From positions 1 through 12,478 of the forward strand of contig NZ_CANCLE010000121.1 of the NCBI RefSeq assembly GCF_947378715.1: a DNA stretch of 12,478 nt. The letters run 5' to 3'. A program made the position numbers and the translations under genes. Below are positions 1 to 6,431 of this stretch, piece after piece; positions within the stretch are counted from its first letter, which is position 1, and every line of letters starts with the position of its first letter. The notes under the pieces are model-generated. The model had not been told where the DNA came from, ran no database searches, and was given only the letters and a program-made list of their open reading frames with translations. This DNA comes from Phenylobacterium aquaticum. GTDB taxonomy: Bacteria; Pseudomonadota; Alphaproteobacteria; Caulobacterales; Caulobacteraceae.

Positions 1-44
1 GCCTGGCCCACGGCCTCGCCCAGTTCGATCAGCAGCGGGTTCAT
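1..44 (-). CDS. N-terminal fragment of an unidentified protein
   Basis: Only the first 14 codons lie inside the window, reading MNPLLIELGEAVGQ. The ATG at 44-42 overlaps the TGA of the upstream amidohydrolase (43-41) in an ATGA arrangement, which is typical of translationally coupled genes in one operon. The peptide loosely resembles the start of FAD-linked oxidases of the GlcD type, but 14 residues are too few to identify a family and I make no functional call. Its coupling to a TIM-barrel hydrolase suggests a shared catabolic pathway, which is inference. Confidence 0.55.
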   Translation of the reverse strand, partial: MNPLLIELGEAVGQ

Positions 45-1039
45 GCAGGGGCCCTTTCATCCAGCCGGTAGACCCGGCGTGCGGTGTCGCGGAACAGAAG
101 CGCCTTGTCGTCCGCCGAGGCGCCCGAGGCGATGCGCTTCAGCGCGTTCCAGAGATTGGCGTAACTGCACGAGACGCGGTCGACGGGGAAGTTGGATTCG
201 AACATCCCCCGCATCGGTCCGAAGGCCTCAATGCAGGTCTCGATATAGGGCCGCCAGGCGTCGGCCAGCTCGACGGAGCTCGGCAGCACCTCGCGCTTGT
301 GGAAGCCGAAGCCGCAGATCGCCATGCCCAGGCCACCCAGCTTGACCACGACATTGGGCTCCTTGGCGATCTCCAGGATGTCGCGCTTCCAGCGGGCGAA
401 CTCCTCGTCGCGACGGCCGGCATAGGGGCCGATGCCGAGCACGCCGCCCACGTGGTCCAGGACGATCGTGGTCTCCGGGAAGGCGCGGGCCAGAGCGGTG
501 ACCTCCGGGATCTGGGGGTGGAACTGCCAGGCCTCGAAGCTGAGGTCATGGTCCTTGAGCTGGGCGTAGCCGGCGCGGAAATCGGGGCGGGCGTAGAGGC
601 CCTGGCCTGGGCGGGTATGGGCGGCCTCGATCTGGGGGCTCGGGTCCCAGGCGCCGGCCGCGCGAATACCCCGGAAGCGGCCGCCGCCGGCCCGGACATG
701 GGCGGCCAGCACGCCGCCGACGTCAGGTCCTGCCAGGTCGGCGCGGCCGACAATGGCCTCGCAGGCTCTGAGTTTGCCATAGCGGTCGGAGGCGGACATG
801 GCGGCTGCGCCGTTGACGAACTCGGTCTCGCCCACGAAGCGGAAGGGCTCGGGCCCCTCGGCGCGGTAGAAGGCCGTGCATTCGACGAAGACCGTGCTCT
901 CGACCTTGTGGCCGCTGGTCATGTCCGCGAGCAGCTCGTCCAGCAGATAGCGGCTGGTCGGGAAGTCCCACAGATGGTGGTGCGGATCGCAGATCGGCAG
1001 GTCGGGTTCGAGGATTTCCTCGAGGTCGGATCTGGGCAA
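41..1039 (-). CDS. TIM-barrel metal-dependent hydrolase (amidohydrolase family 2, COG3618-like)
   Basis: This 332-residue protein belongs to the amidohydrolase family 2 group that includes 2-pyrone-4,6-dicarboxylate lactonase and sugar-lactone hydrolases. Visible motifs are the N-terminal metal-binding run D18-P-H20-H21-H22, a His in FHPQ (H174), LDHVGG (H196) and the C-terminal FESNFPVD (D287), all at the expected strand ends of the barrel. No signal peptide is present, so it is probably cytoplasmic. The start is a TTG at 1039-1037, five bases downstream of a strong GGGAGAGG ribosome binding site. The first internal ATG is codon 40 and would remove the HHH metal site, so TTG is well supported. 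Its stop overlaps the start of the next minus-strand gene. The substrate cannot be read from the sequence; hydrolysis of a lactone or a cyclic ester/amide is the usual activity in this group. Confidence 0.88.
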   Translation of the reverse strand: MPRSDLEEILEPDLPICDPHHHLWDFPTSRYLLDELLADMTSGHKVESTVFVECTAFYRAEGPEPFRFVGETEFVNGAAAMSASDRYGKLRACEAIVGRADLAGPDVGGVLAAHVRAGGGRFRGIRAAGAWDPSPQIEAAHTRPGQGLYARPDFRAGYAQLKDHDLSFEAWQFHPQIPEVTALARAFPETTIVLDHVGGVLGIGPYAGRRDEEFARWKRDILEIAKEPNVVVKLGGLGMAICGFGFHKREVLPSSVELADAWRPYIETCIEAFGPMRGMFESNFPVDRVSCSYANLWNALKRIASGASADDKALLFRDTARRVYRLDERAPA

Positions 1040-1143
1040 GTACGCCTCTCCCTACGGCATGGTTTTTCTTGGCGTGAGCCGTCTTAGGGAGGCATGATGC
1101 CCGCCAATTAGAACAACCGCCATTTTTAGGGAGATTTATTTCA
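1040..1143. promoter_or_regulatory. Divergent promoter region, amidohydrolase / serine hydrolase
   Basis: These 104 bases separate two divergently transcribed hydrolase genes and must hold both promoters. TAGGGAG occurs three times: minus strand 1048-1054 and plus strand 1127-1133 are the two ribosome binding sites, and the third copy is at 1085-1091. A short perfect dyad, GGCATGATGCC, lies at 1091-1101 near the middle and could be an operator, although 5-bp arms are weak evidence. I could not assign convincing -35/-10 boxes on either strand. Confidence 0.4.
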
Positions 1144-2376
1144 ATGGACGCCCAATCCCAATGGACCGGCCTCGACGCCTCGCGCCTTGAGCGCATCGGC
1201 GACCACATCGAGCGCAACTATATCGGCCCGCAGAAGATCGCCGGCTGCCAGGTGCTGGTCGCCCGGCGCGGCCACCAAGCCTATCTCAAATCCTTTGGCA
1301 GCATGGACCTCGAGCGCGGCAAGGCCATGGCCGATGACGCCATCTTCCGCATCTATTCGATGACCAAGCCGATCACCTCGGTCGCGCTGATGATGTTGTA
1401 TGAAAAGGGCTATTTCCAGCTCAACGACCCTGTCAGCCGCTATGTGCCCTCCTGGAAGAACCACCGGGTGTGGGTCTCGGGTGAGGGCGACGACACGGTC
1501 ACCGAGGCGCCGCGCCGCGCCGTGACCTTCCGCGACGTGCTGTGCCACACCGCCGGCCTGACCTATGGCGGCGGCCTGCCCGGCGTGGGCGTCCAGCACC
1601 CCATCGACCACATCTACAAGGGCCTGAAGATCCGCAGCGCCGGCAGCAAGGACACCATGATGGAGTTCCTGGACAAGCTGGGCCAGGTGCCGCTGCGCTA
1701 CCATCCCGGCGAACAGTGGATGTATTCGCTGGCGACGGACGTCTGCGGCGCCCTGGTCGAGGTGATCTCCGGCAAGCCCTTCGCCCAGTTCCTGTCGGAG
1801 GAGATCTTCCAGCCGCTGGGCATGACCGACACGGCGTTCTTCGTGGCGCCGGACAAGGCCGACCGCTTCTGCGCCAACTACCAGCGCGGCGCCGATAAGA
1901 AACTGAAGCTGATCGACGATCCGGCGACCAGCGCCTTCATGTCCGAGCCGGGCTTCAAGTCCGGCGGCGGCGGCCTGACCGGGACCATCGCCGACTATGG
2001 CCGGTTCTGCGACATGCTGCGCCGGGGCGGCGAGCTGGACGGCCACCGGATTCTCGGGCCGCGCACGCTCGAGATGATGCACATGAACCACCTGGCCGGC
2101 GGCAAGGACCTGGTCCAGATGGCGCTGGGCTCGTTCTCCGAGACCGCCAATGAGGGCGTGGGCTTCGGCCTGGGCTTCGCCTCGACCATGGGCCAGGTCG
2201 AGACCGGCGCGCTGGGCGTCGGCGACTATTACTGGGGCGGCGCGGCCTCGACCATCTTCTGGGTCGATCCGAAGGAAGACCTCTATCTGGTGTTCATGAC
2301 CCAGCTGATGCCGTCGGGAACCTTCAATTTCCGCGGCCAGCTGAAGAGCATCATCTATTCCTCGATCATCGACTGA
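1144..2376 (+). CDS. Serine hydrolase of the beta-lactamase class C / family VIII esterase type
   Basis: This 410-residue enzyme has a complete catalytic set for the penicillin-binding-protein-like serine hydrolase fold. The S-x-x-K nucleophile motif SMTK is at residues 72-75. The second motif is YSL at 194-196, where esterases often differ from the YxN of true beta-lactamases. The third box is WGG at 364-366, in place of KTG. HTAGLTYG (135-142) and PLGMTDT (224-230) are further family landmarks. No signal peptide is visible, so it is probably a cytoplasmic esterase or amidase rather than an antibiotic-resistance enzyme. The ATG at 1144 lies 10 bases after AGGGAG (1128-1133). It is divergent from the amidohydrolase gene, and a joint catabolic role is possible but unproven. 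It ends just before a convergent-gene hairpin. Confidence 0.9.
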   Translation: MDAQSQWTGLDASRLERIGDHIERNYIGPQKIAGCQVLVARRGHQAYLKSFGSMDLERGKAMADDAIFRIYSMTKPITSVALMMLYEKGYFQLNDPVSRYVPSWKNHRVWVSGEGDDTVTEAPRRAVTFRDVLCHTAGLTYGGGLPGVGVQHPIDHIYKGLKIRSAGSKDTMMEFLDKLGQVPLRYHPGEQWMYSLATDVCGALVEVISGKPFAQFLSEEIFQPLGMTDTAFFVAPDKADRFCANYQRGADKKLKLIDDPATSAFMSEPGFKSGGGGLTGTIADYGRFCDMLRRGGELDGHRILGPRTLEMMHMNHLAGGKDLVQMALGSFSETANEGVGFGLGFASTMGQVETGALGVGDYYWGGAASTIFWVDPKEDLYLVFMTQLMPSGTFNFRGQLKSIIYSSIID

Positions 2377-2382
2377 GGCGGC

Positions 2383-2402
2383 GGGGCCGGTCCGCCGGCC
2401 CC
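2383..2402. terminator. GC-rich hairpin between convergent genes
   Basis: A perfect 8-bp inverted repeat, GGGGCCGG - TCCG - CCGGCCCC, begins 6 bases after the stop of the serine hydrolase and reaches the stop codon of the convergent lipoprotein gene. It could end transcripts from either side. The plus-strand tail (TACTTCTCC) is only mildly T-rich and the minus-strand tail is not, so it may act as a weak or factor-assisted terminator. Confidence 0.5.
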
Positions 2403-3040
2403 TACTTCTCCCCGTCCCGCACCCAGCGGGCGATCAGGCCGAAATCGTCGGGCTTGCCCTGGAAGGCCCAGGCCTCGCTGCGGGCGATAGCGGCGCGCAG
2501 GGCCGTCTGGGTCTTGGCGACGCAATAGGTCTTGCCCTTCACCGGCGTCAGGCCCGGCGACAGCTTGGCGGGCTTGGCCGCAGGCGGGCCGGCGACGATC
2601 GCAGGCGGCCCGCACAGGGCCATCCACACCCGCGCCTGGGTGATCTGGCCCTCGGCGTCGGCGGCCAGGGGACGGATGCCGACATAGATGATCCCCGGGT
2701 CCCCAGCGTCGCGGCTGGCCGGGGTCAGGATCTGCATGACCGCCGGATCGCCAGACGCCAGTTGATAGCTCAAGGCTTCGGTGAAGGCGCCGGTGGCGTC
2801 GCGCTTGCCGCCGATGAGGCTCGCGGCCGTGACCAGGGCCCCGTTGGCGCAGTCGGGCCAGCTGGCGGCCGAGGCCCGGGGGCTGAAGCGGCAGCCGGCG
2901 CTGGGCATCACCCAAAGCCCGGGCCGGGCGACCGGTGCGTCGCGCGCGTCAATGGCAGTGAATAGCGGCCGGTCGGAACTGACCGCCGCGCACGCGCCGA
3001 GGCCAAGGGCCAGCAGGATCGCCGTCAAGATCCGCGACAT
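2402..3040 (-). CDS. Putative lipoprotein of unknown function
   Basis: From the ATG at 3040-3038 the protein has 212 residues. It starts with Met-Ser-Arg, then a hydrophobic stretch ending in the lipobox LGAC (Cys16), so it should be lipidated and anchored in the cell envelope. The reading frame stays open 18 codons further upstream, but that extension would bury the signal peptide. The chosen ATG also has a GGGAG ribosome binding site 9 bases upstream. The mature part holds several further cysteines that could form disulfides in the periplasm, and a region around PSAGCRFSPRASAASWPDCA. I recognise no domain. It is convergent with the serine hydrolase and divergent from bolA, so neighbours do not reveal its role. 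Confidence 0.8.
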   Translation of the reverse strand: MSRILTAILLALGLGACAAVSSDRPLFTAIDARDAPVARPGLWVMPSAGCRFSPRASAASWPDCANGALVTAASLIGGKRDATGAFTEALSYQLASGDPAVMQILTPASRDAGDPGIIYVGIRPLAADAEGQITQARVWMALCGPPAIVAGPPAAKPAKLSPGLTPVKGKTYCVAKTQTALRAAIARSEAWAFQGKPDDFGLIARWVRDGEK

Positions 3041-3112
3041 GAACCAGCACTCCCATATGGCGGTTGTTAAGCTTTCTAGCGCAGAAAGATTCACTTGAGT
3101 GGAGCCTTACTC
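3041..3112. promoter_or_regulatory. Divergent promoter region, lipoprotein / bolA
   Basis: A perfect inverted repeat CTTTCT-AGCGC-AGAAAG lies at 3072-3088. On the minus strand GCTAGAAA (3080-3073) matches most of the Caulobacter housekeeping -10 consensus GCTANAWC and would start the lipoprotein transcript around 3066, so the dyad overlaps that promoter. A GANTC site (GATTC, 3088-3092), the CcrM methylation target in this group, adjoins the dyad. A convincing bolA promoter was not found. GGAG at 3101-3104 is the bolA ribosome binding site. Confidence 0.4.
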
Positions 3113-3346
3113 ATGCCCATGCCCATCGCCGACCTGGAAGCCGAATTGAAGGCGGCCTTTCCCGACGCCGAGATCCGTATCGACGATCTCGCGGGGGACA
3201 ACGACCACTACAAAGCGAAGATCGTGTCGAGCGCCTTCGCCGGCCTGTCGCGCGTACGCCAGCACCAGCTGGTCTACGCCGCCTTGAAGGGCAAGGTCGG
3301 CGGCGAACTGCATGCGCTCGCCCTCGAAACCCTGGCCCCGGCTTAA
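3113..3346 (+). CDS. bolA: BolA family protein
   Basis: This is a 77-residue single-domain BolA protein with the family core: VSSAFAGLSRVRQHQLVY with the conserved His51, then the C-terminal HALALET with His67. BolA proteins bind CGFS monothiol glutaredoxins through a bridging [2Fe-2S] cluster or by direct contact and take part in iron-sulfur cluster trafficking and iron sensing. A grxD gene lies two genes downstream in the same direction. The ATG at 3113 is 8 bases after GGAG (3101-3104). A second in-frame ATG at 3119 is possible, and an upstream TTG at 3095 precedes the ribosome binding site and is unlikely. The next gene starts 11 bases after the stop, so the two are probably co-transcribed. 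The subtype (BolA or IbaG-like) cannot be settled by eye. Confidence 0.92.
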   Translation: MPMPIADLEAELKAAFPDAEIRIDDLAGDNDHYKAKIVSSAFAGLSRVRQHQLVYAALKGKVGGELHALALETLAPA

Positions 3347-3357
3347 AGGGTCGACCT

Positions 3358-4248
3358 ATGCGCTATCGTCCCTTCGGCGCGACAGGCAAGGCGGTCTCCG
3401 CCGTCAGCCTGCTGATGCGCGAAACCCCGAACATGGCGACGCCCCAGCTGTGGCGGGCGCTGGCCTTCTCGGCCATGGAAAGCGGGATCAACAGCTTCGA
3501 GGTCACGGCCGGCCTGGATGTCATGGCGCTGGGGGTCGGCGAGGCCCTGCGCGCCGTGGAGCGGCGGCTGATCTTCCTGTCCTGGCGGCTGCGCGGCGAT
3601 CCCCACCGGCCGCTGACGGCGGAAGCGGTGTCCAACAGCGTCAAGGCCGGGCTGCAGAAGACCGGCGCCGGCTATTTCGATCTGCTGATGCTCGACGACG
3701 CGGCCTATGAGAGCCTGGAGCCCAGCGCACATGGCTATATCGCCGACCTGCGCGCCGCCGGCCTGGTCCTGCAGCTAGGCGTCACCGGTGACGGGGCCGC
3801 GACCCAGGCCTGTATCGCCACCGGCGATTTCGACGTCCTGGCCACCCCATTCAACCTGACCTCCGACTGGCAGGCGCGCCGGCGCATCCGCGAGGCCTCG
3901 GCCGCCAACATGACGATCGTCGCCACCGACCCCTTCCCGTCGGCGCTTCGCCTGCCGACCACCCAGGCCCAGAAGGGCGGCGGCGTGTTCCGCCGCAACG
4001 ACAATCCCCTGGCCGGGGCCGGCACCTACGCCTTCCTGCACGAGACGCCGGGCTGGTCCTCCGAGGAGCTCTGCCTGGCCTATGTGCTGACCGAGCCCTC
4101 CTTCGCCAGCGTTCAGCTGGAGGCGTTCCGGGCCGACACCATCGATCGGCTGGCCGCCGTGACTGACCGCGACCTGCCCACCGGCGTGGCGGCCCAGATC
4201 GAGATGGCCCGATTCAGCACCGATACGGACGGCCGCCGGCGCGCCTGA
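3358..4248 (+). CDS. Aldo/keto reductase-like protein, probably catalytically degenerate
   Basis: This 296-residue protein has the opening MRYRPFGATGKAVSAVSLL of aldo/keto reductases and later barrel landmarks: YFDLLML (106-112), LRAAGLVLQLGVTGD (131-145) and PFNLTSD (164-170). By eye, all four canonical catalytic residues are gone. The usual GINFFDTA-x-Y segment reads GINSFEVTAGLDV (43-55), with Glu48 for the Asp and no Tyr. The strand that should carry the Lys reads LIFLSWRL (71-78). The His of the DLxxLH strand is replaced by Asp113. The ATG at 3358 follows AAAGGG (3345-3350) by 7 bases. The frame is open well upstream across bolA in another register, but only this start has a ribosome binding site. 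Its position between bolA and grxD suggests a scaffold or regulatory role in cluster metabolism, which is inference. An unusual active enzyme is not excluded. Confidence 0.85.
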   Translation: MRYRPFGATGKAVSAVSLLMRETPNMATPQLWRALAFSAMESGINSFEVTAGLDVMALGVGEALRAVERRLIFLSWRLRGDPHRPLTAEAVSNSVKAGLQKTGAGYFDLLMLDDAAYESLEPSAHGYIADLRAAGLVLQLGVTGDGAATQACIATGDFDVLATPFNLTSDWQARRRIREASAANMTIVATDPFPSALRLPTTQAQKGGGVFRRNDNPLAGAGTYAFLHETPGWSSEELCLAYVLTEPSFASVQLEAFRADTIDRLAAVTDRDLPTGVAAQIEMARFSTDTDGRRRA

Positions 4249-4260
4249 TCGTCGCCCAAG

Positions 4261-4300
4261 CTTGACCCGGGGCCCCTGGCTCCCTAGCTGTCTGGTCAAG
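4261..4300. repeat. Inverted repeat upstream of grxD
   Basis: In the 75-base gap between the reductase-like gene and grxD, CTTGACC (4261-4267) and GGTCAAG (4294-4300) form a perfect 7-bp inverted repeat 26 bases apart. Inside it lies the palindrome GGGGCCCC (4269-4276). The left part, AAGCTTGACCCGGGGCCC, recalls the short GCTTGACCCGGGGATCCA-type intergenic repeats common in alphaproteobacterial genomes. A possible promoter, TTGACC (4262-4267) with TAGCTG (4285-4290) at 17-base spacing, overlaps it and could give grxD its own transcript. Confidence 0.45.
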
Positions 4301-4323
4301 ACCCTCGTCGAAAGACCCGCACG

Positions 4324-4668
4324 ATGACCGACATCACCACCGCCAATCCCGTCCATGACTTCATCGGCAAGACCGTGGCTGAAAACGCCGTGGTGCTGTT
4401 CATGAAGGGCGTTCCGGAACAACCGCGCTGCGGCTTCTCCGGTCTGGTCGTCCAGATCCTCGACCACCTGGGCGTCGACTTCATCGGCGTCGACGTGCTG
4501 CAGGACGACGCCCTGCGCGACGGGGTCAAGAGCTTCACCGACTGGCCGACCATCCCGCAGCTCTATGTGAAGGGTGAATTCGTCGGCGGCGCCGACATCA
4601 TCCGCGAGATGTTCCAGTCCGGCGAGCTGAAGCCGCTGCTGATCGAACAGGGCGTGCTCGCGGCCTGA
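4324..4668 (+). CDS. grxD: Monothiol glutaredoxin, CGFS type (Grx4)
   Basis: This 114-residue single-domain glutaredoxin has the CGFS active site at residues 36-39, Lys28 for glutathione binding, the cis-proline loop WPTIP (74-78) and the glutathione contact GGAD (88-91, often GGCD in relatives). CGFS glutaredoxins bind a [2Fe-2S] cluster with glutathione as a homodimer or as a heterodimer with BolA, and deliver clusters to target proteins in the cytoplasm. The length matches the family. It follows bolA and the reductase-like gene in the same orientation after a 75-base gap that may hold a separate promoter. The ribosome binding site is weak (GAAAG about 10 bases upstream of the ATG). The thioesterase gene begins 17 bases after its stop. 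Confidence 0.96.
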   Translation: MTDITTANPVHDFIGKTVAENAVVLFMKGVPEQPRCGFSGLVVQILDHLGVDFIGVDVLQDDALRDGVKSFTDWPTIPQLYVKGEFVGGADIIREMFQSGELKPLLIEQGVLAA

Positions 4669-4685
4669 GCCCTCCAGGCCGGCCG

Positions 4686-5105
4686 ATGACGAAGCTGCTC
4701 GAACCGCCGGAGGGCCAGCAGGTCTTCTCCATGGGCTTCACGCCCACGGCGTCGGATATCGACGCCAACGGCCATGTGAACAACGTGGTCTATATGGACT
4801 GGGTCCAGCAAATCGCCATCGCCCACTGGGATAGTCGCCAGCCTGAAGCCGATCGCGCCCGCTGGGCCTGGATCTGCCTGCGCCATGAGGTCGACTATCG
4901 CCGCGCCCTGATGCCCGGCGAGAGCGCCAGCGCCCGCACCTGGGTGGCGACCGCGCCCGATGGCCCTCGCTTCGACCGCTATGTCCGCATTGATGGGCCC
5001 GATGGGGCCATGTGCGCCCAGGCCAAGACCACATGGTGCCTGATCGAACAGGCCAACGGTCGGCCCAGGCGGGTGCCGGCAGAGATCGTGGCGCGGTTCG
5101 TCTGA
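4686..5105 (+). CDS. Acyl-CoA thioesterase, hotdog fold (4HBT/YbgC-like)
   Basis: This 139-residue protein shows the 4-hydroxybenzoyl-CoA thioesterase signature TASDIDANGHVNNVVYMDW at residues 21-39. Asp26 sits where the catalytic Asp of the family lies, followed by H30, N32-N33 and Y36. The LRHEVDYRRALMPGE segment (65-79) and the CAQAKTTWCLI strand (about 110-120) complete a single hotdog domain. It should hydrolyse acyl-CoA thioesters in the cytoplasm as a dimer or tetramer; the chain type is unknown. It lies 17 bases after grxD and is probably co-transcribed with it, but a link to iron-sulfur metabolism is not evident. Its stop is only 4 bases from the stop of the convergent lipoprotein gene, with no terminator between them. 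Confidence 0.9.
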   Translation: MTKLLEPPEGQQVFSMGFTPTASDIDANGHVNNVVYMDWVQQIAIAHWDSRQPEADRARWAWICLRHEVDYRRALMPGESASARTWVATAPDGPRFDRYVRIDGPDGAMCAQAKTTWCLIEQANGRPRRVPAEIVARFV

Positions 5106-5109
5106 ACCC

Positions 5110-5487
5110 TCAGCTTCCCGGTCCGGTCCAGGGATAGAACGGGTTCAGCAGGAACAGCGGCGTGCGCGGCGCCAGGCCCAGTTCCTCATAGGTGAAGGTC
5201 AGGTCTGCGTGGCCCATGGCGAAGGACCGGCAGGGGTCCAGGCGCTTGCGGCCGAAGGCGAGCGTCACCGCCTCCCCCTTCTTCTCCACGAAGAAGGCGA
5301 AATCCTCCTTCTTGGTGCAGCCGTTGGACGAGACCCTGATGGTCAGGGCCTCGCGTCCGGCGCTGGCCGAATAGAGCGGCTCCAGCTCGGCCAGTGACGA
5401 TCCCGCCGGCGCAACGATCGGCGGCGCGGTCGTCGCGCAGCCGGCCAACAGGCCCAGGCTCGCGATCAGGAGGAAGCGACGGTGCAT
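5110..5487 (-). CDS. Small putative lipoprotein of unknown function
   Basis: From the ATG at 5487-5485 the protein has 125 residues: MHRR, a hydrophobic segment and the lipobox LAGC with Cys17, then a short Ala/Pro-rich linker. An upstream in-frame extension of 27 codons (to 5568) is rejected because it would hide the signal peptide and run into the promoter of the divergent gene. A G-run lies just upstream of the chosen ATG. The mature domain has two cysteines, Cys57 (SNGCTKKEDF) and Cys86 (RLDPCRSF), which could form a disulfide in the periplasm. The FAFFVEKKGEAVTLAFGRK stretch (63-81) looks like two beta strands. No domain or function is recognised. Confidence 0.78.
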   Translation of the reverse strand: MHRRFLLIASLGLLAGCATTAPPIVAPAGSSLAELEPLYSASAGREALTIRVSSNGCTKKEDFAFFVEKKGEAVTLAFGRKRLDPCRSFAMGHADLTFTYEELGLAPRTPLFLLNPFYPWTGPGS

Positions 5488-5553
5488 CCCCCCAGTTCGC
5501 CACAGCTCAGGAGCGAAGACGAGCCCTAATCCACCGTCGCGGGGGGAAGCGAA

Positions 5554-5591
5554 TTGACTCTCGTACATATGTCAGTATTTTCTGACATATG
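5554..5591 (+). promoter_or_regulatory. Promoter with palindromic operator for the DUF4386 gene
   Basis: A perfect 10-bp inverted repeat, CATATGTCAG (5566-5575) and CTGACATATG (5582-5591), flanks a 6-base spacer TATTTT (5576-5581). That spacer is a good -10 box, placed 16 bases after TTGACT (5554-5559), a near-consensus -35 box. Transcription would begin near 5588 and leave a leader of about 43 bases before the ATG at 5631. A dimeric repressor of the TetR or MarR kind bound here would cover the -10 region. The -35 box also contains a GANTC site (5556-5560). No regulator gene lies in the window. Confidence 0.7.
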
Positions 5592-5630
5592 AAATACGAA
5601 CAGTCACCCGCACTTCGAGGACCCCAGGCC

Positions 5631-6359
5631 ATGGCCGGCAAGACCATTGAAACCTCCCCGCAGCCCTATGCCCGCACGGCCGGGGCCATCTATCTGTGCA
5701 TCATCGTGCTCGGGATCTTCTCCCAGATGACCGCGATGGACGCCGTCGTCGTCCCGGGCGACCCGGCGGCCACGGCGCGCAATATCTCCGCGTCCATGAC
5801 GCTCTGGAACCTGGGGGTGGCGGGCGGCCTGATCATTCCGATCATCGGCGTCGTCCAGCTGTGGATCGAATACCTGCTGCTGCGCCCGGTCGGCCGCAAC
5901 ACCGCGCTGCTGTTCCTGGCCTTCAACATCGCCTCGCTGAGCGTCGAGGCGGCGAGCAAGATCTTCCTGTTGATCGTGGCCCCGGCGGTCGGCGGCGGCG
6001 GATTTAGCCATCCCCTGCCCCTGGCGGACCAGGAGATGTTCGTCCGCCTGGCGCTCAATCTGCACCTGGCCGCCTTCAACGTGTCTCTGGTGTTCTTCGG
6101 CTGCGCCTGCCTCGTGAACGGTTGGCTGGTCTTCCGCTCGGGCTATCTGCCCAGGACTGTCGGCGTCCTGATGCAGCTGGCCGGCGTCGCCTATCTGGTC
6201 GCCTGCTTCGCCGCGATGTTCGCCCCCGTCGTGGCCAACATCCTGAGCCCCGGAATTCTGGTCGTGCCGCTGGTCGGCGAAGGCTCCATGTGTCTGTGGC
6301 TGCTGATCTTCGGGGTCAATGTCCCCCGCTGGAAGGCTCGGATCGCGGCCGCCGCATAG
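5631..6359 (+). CDS. DUF4386-like six-helix membrane protein
   Basis: The 242-residue protein has about six hydrophobic helices, roughly at residues 16-36, 58-80, 90-117, 140-168, 175-199 and 205-229. The N-terminal segment YARTAGAIYLCIIVLGIF and the overall layout match DUF4386 membrane proteins, whose function is unknown. The start is the ATG at 5631, 10 bases after a GAGG ribosome binding site (5617-5620). An in-frame ATG at 5589 lies inside the operator palindrome, about at the predicted transcription start, and has no ribosome binding site, so it is rejected. The gene stands alone: divergent from a lipoprotein gene and closed by a strong terminator shared with rpsD. The palindrome suggests repression by a dimeric regulator and induction by an unknown signal. 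Confidence 0.85.
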   Translation: MAGKTIETSPQPYARTAGAIYLCIIVLGIFSQMTAMDAVVVPGDPAATARNISASMTLWNLGVAGGLIIPIIGVVQLWIEYLLLRPVGRNTALLFLAFNIASLSVEAASKIFLLIVAPAVGGGGFSHPLPLADQEMFVRLALNLHLAAFNVSLVFFGCACLVNGWLVFRSGYLPRTVGVLMQLAGVAYLVACFAAMFAPVVANILSPGILVVPLVGEGSMCLWLLIFGVNVPRWKARIAAAA

Positions 6360-6377
6360 CCCATAGCGCCCAAGCAA

Positions 6378-6407
6378 AAGGCCCCGGATCGCTCCGGGGC
6401 CTTCTTT
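6378..6407. terminator. Bidirectional intrinsic terminator between the DUF4386 gene and rpsD
   Basis: A perfect 11-bp stem, AAGGCCCCGGA - TCGC - TCCGGGGCCTT (6378-6403), is followed on the plus strand by CTTTGT. On the minus strand the same stem is followed by TTTTGCTTGG. It lies 18 bases after the DUF4386 stop and 28 bases after the rpsD stop, so it can serve both convergent genes. Confidence 0.9.
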
Positions 6408-6431
6408 GTATCAGCTGGAATGTTCGACGCC

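Noticed and set aside
1141..2091. A 316-codon minus-strand frame opposite the serine hydrolase
   Set aside because: The plus strand has the full SMTK/YSL/WGG set. The opposite frame has low-complexity Ala/Val/His/Gln content and no recognisable domain.
3064..3357. Long 5' extension of the aldo/keto reductase-like frame across bolA
   Set aside because: The extension overlaps all of bolA in another frame and is Arg-rich without similarity. The ATG at 3358 has its own ribosome binding site and begins the family motif.
5589..5630. Upstream ATG adding 14 residues to the DUF4386 protein
   Set aside because: This ATG is the last part of the operator palindrome, lies about at the predicted transcription start and has no ribosome binding site. 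The ATG at 5631 has a well-spaced GAGG.
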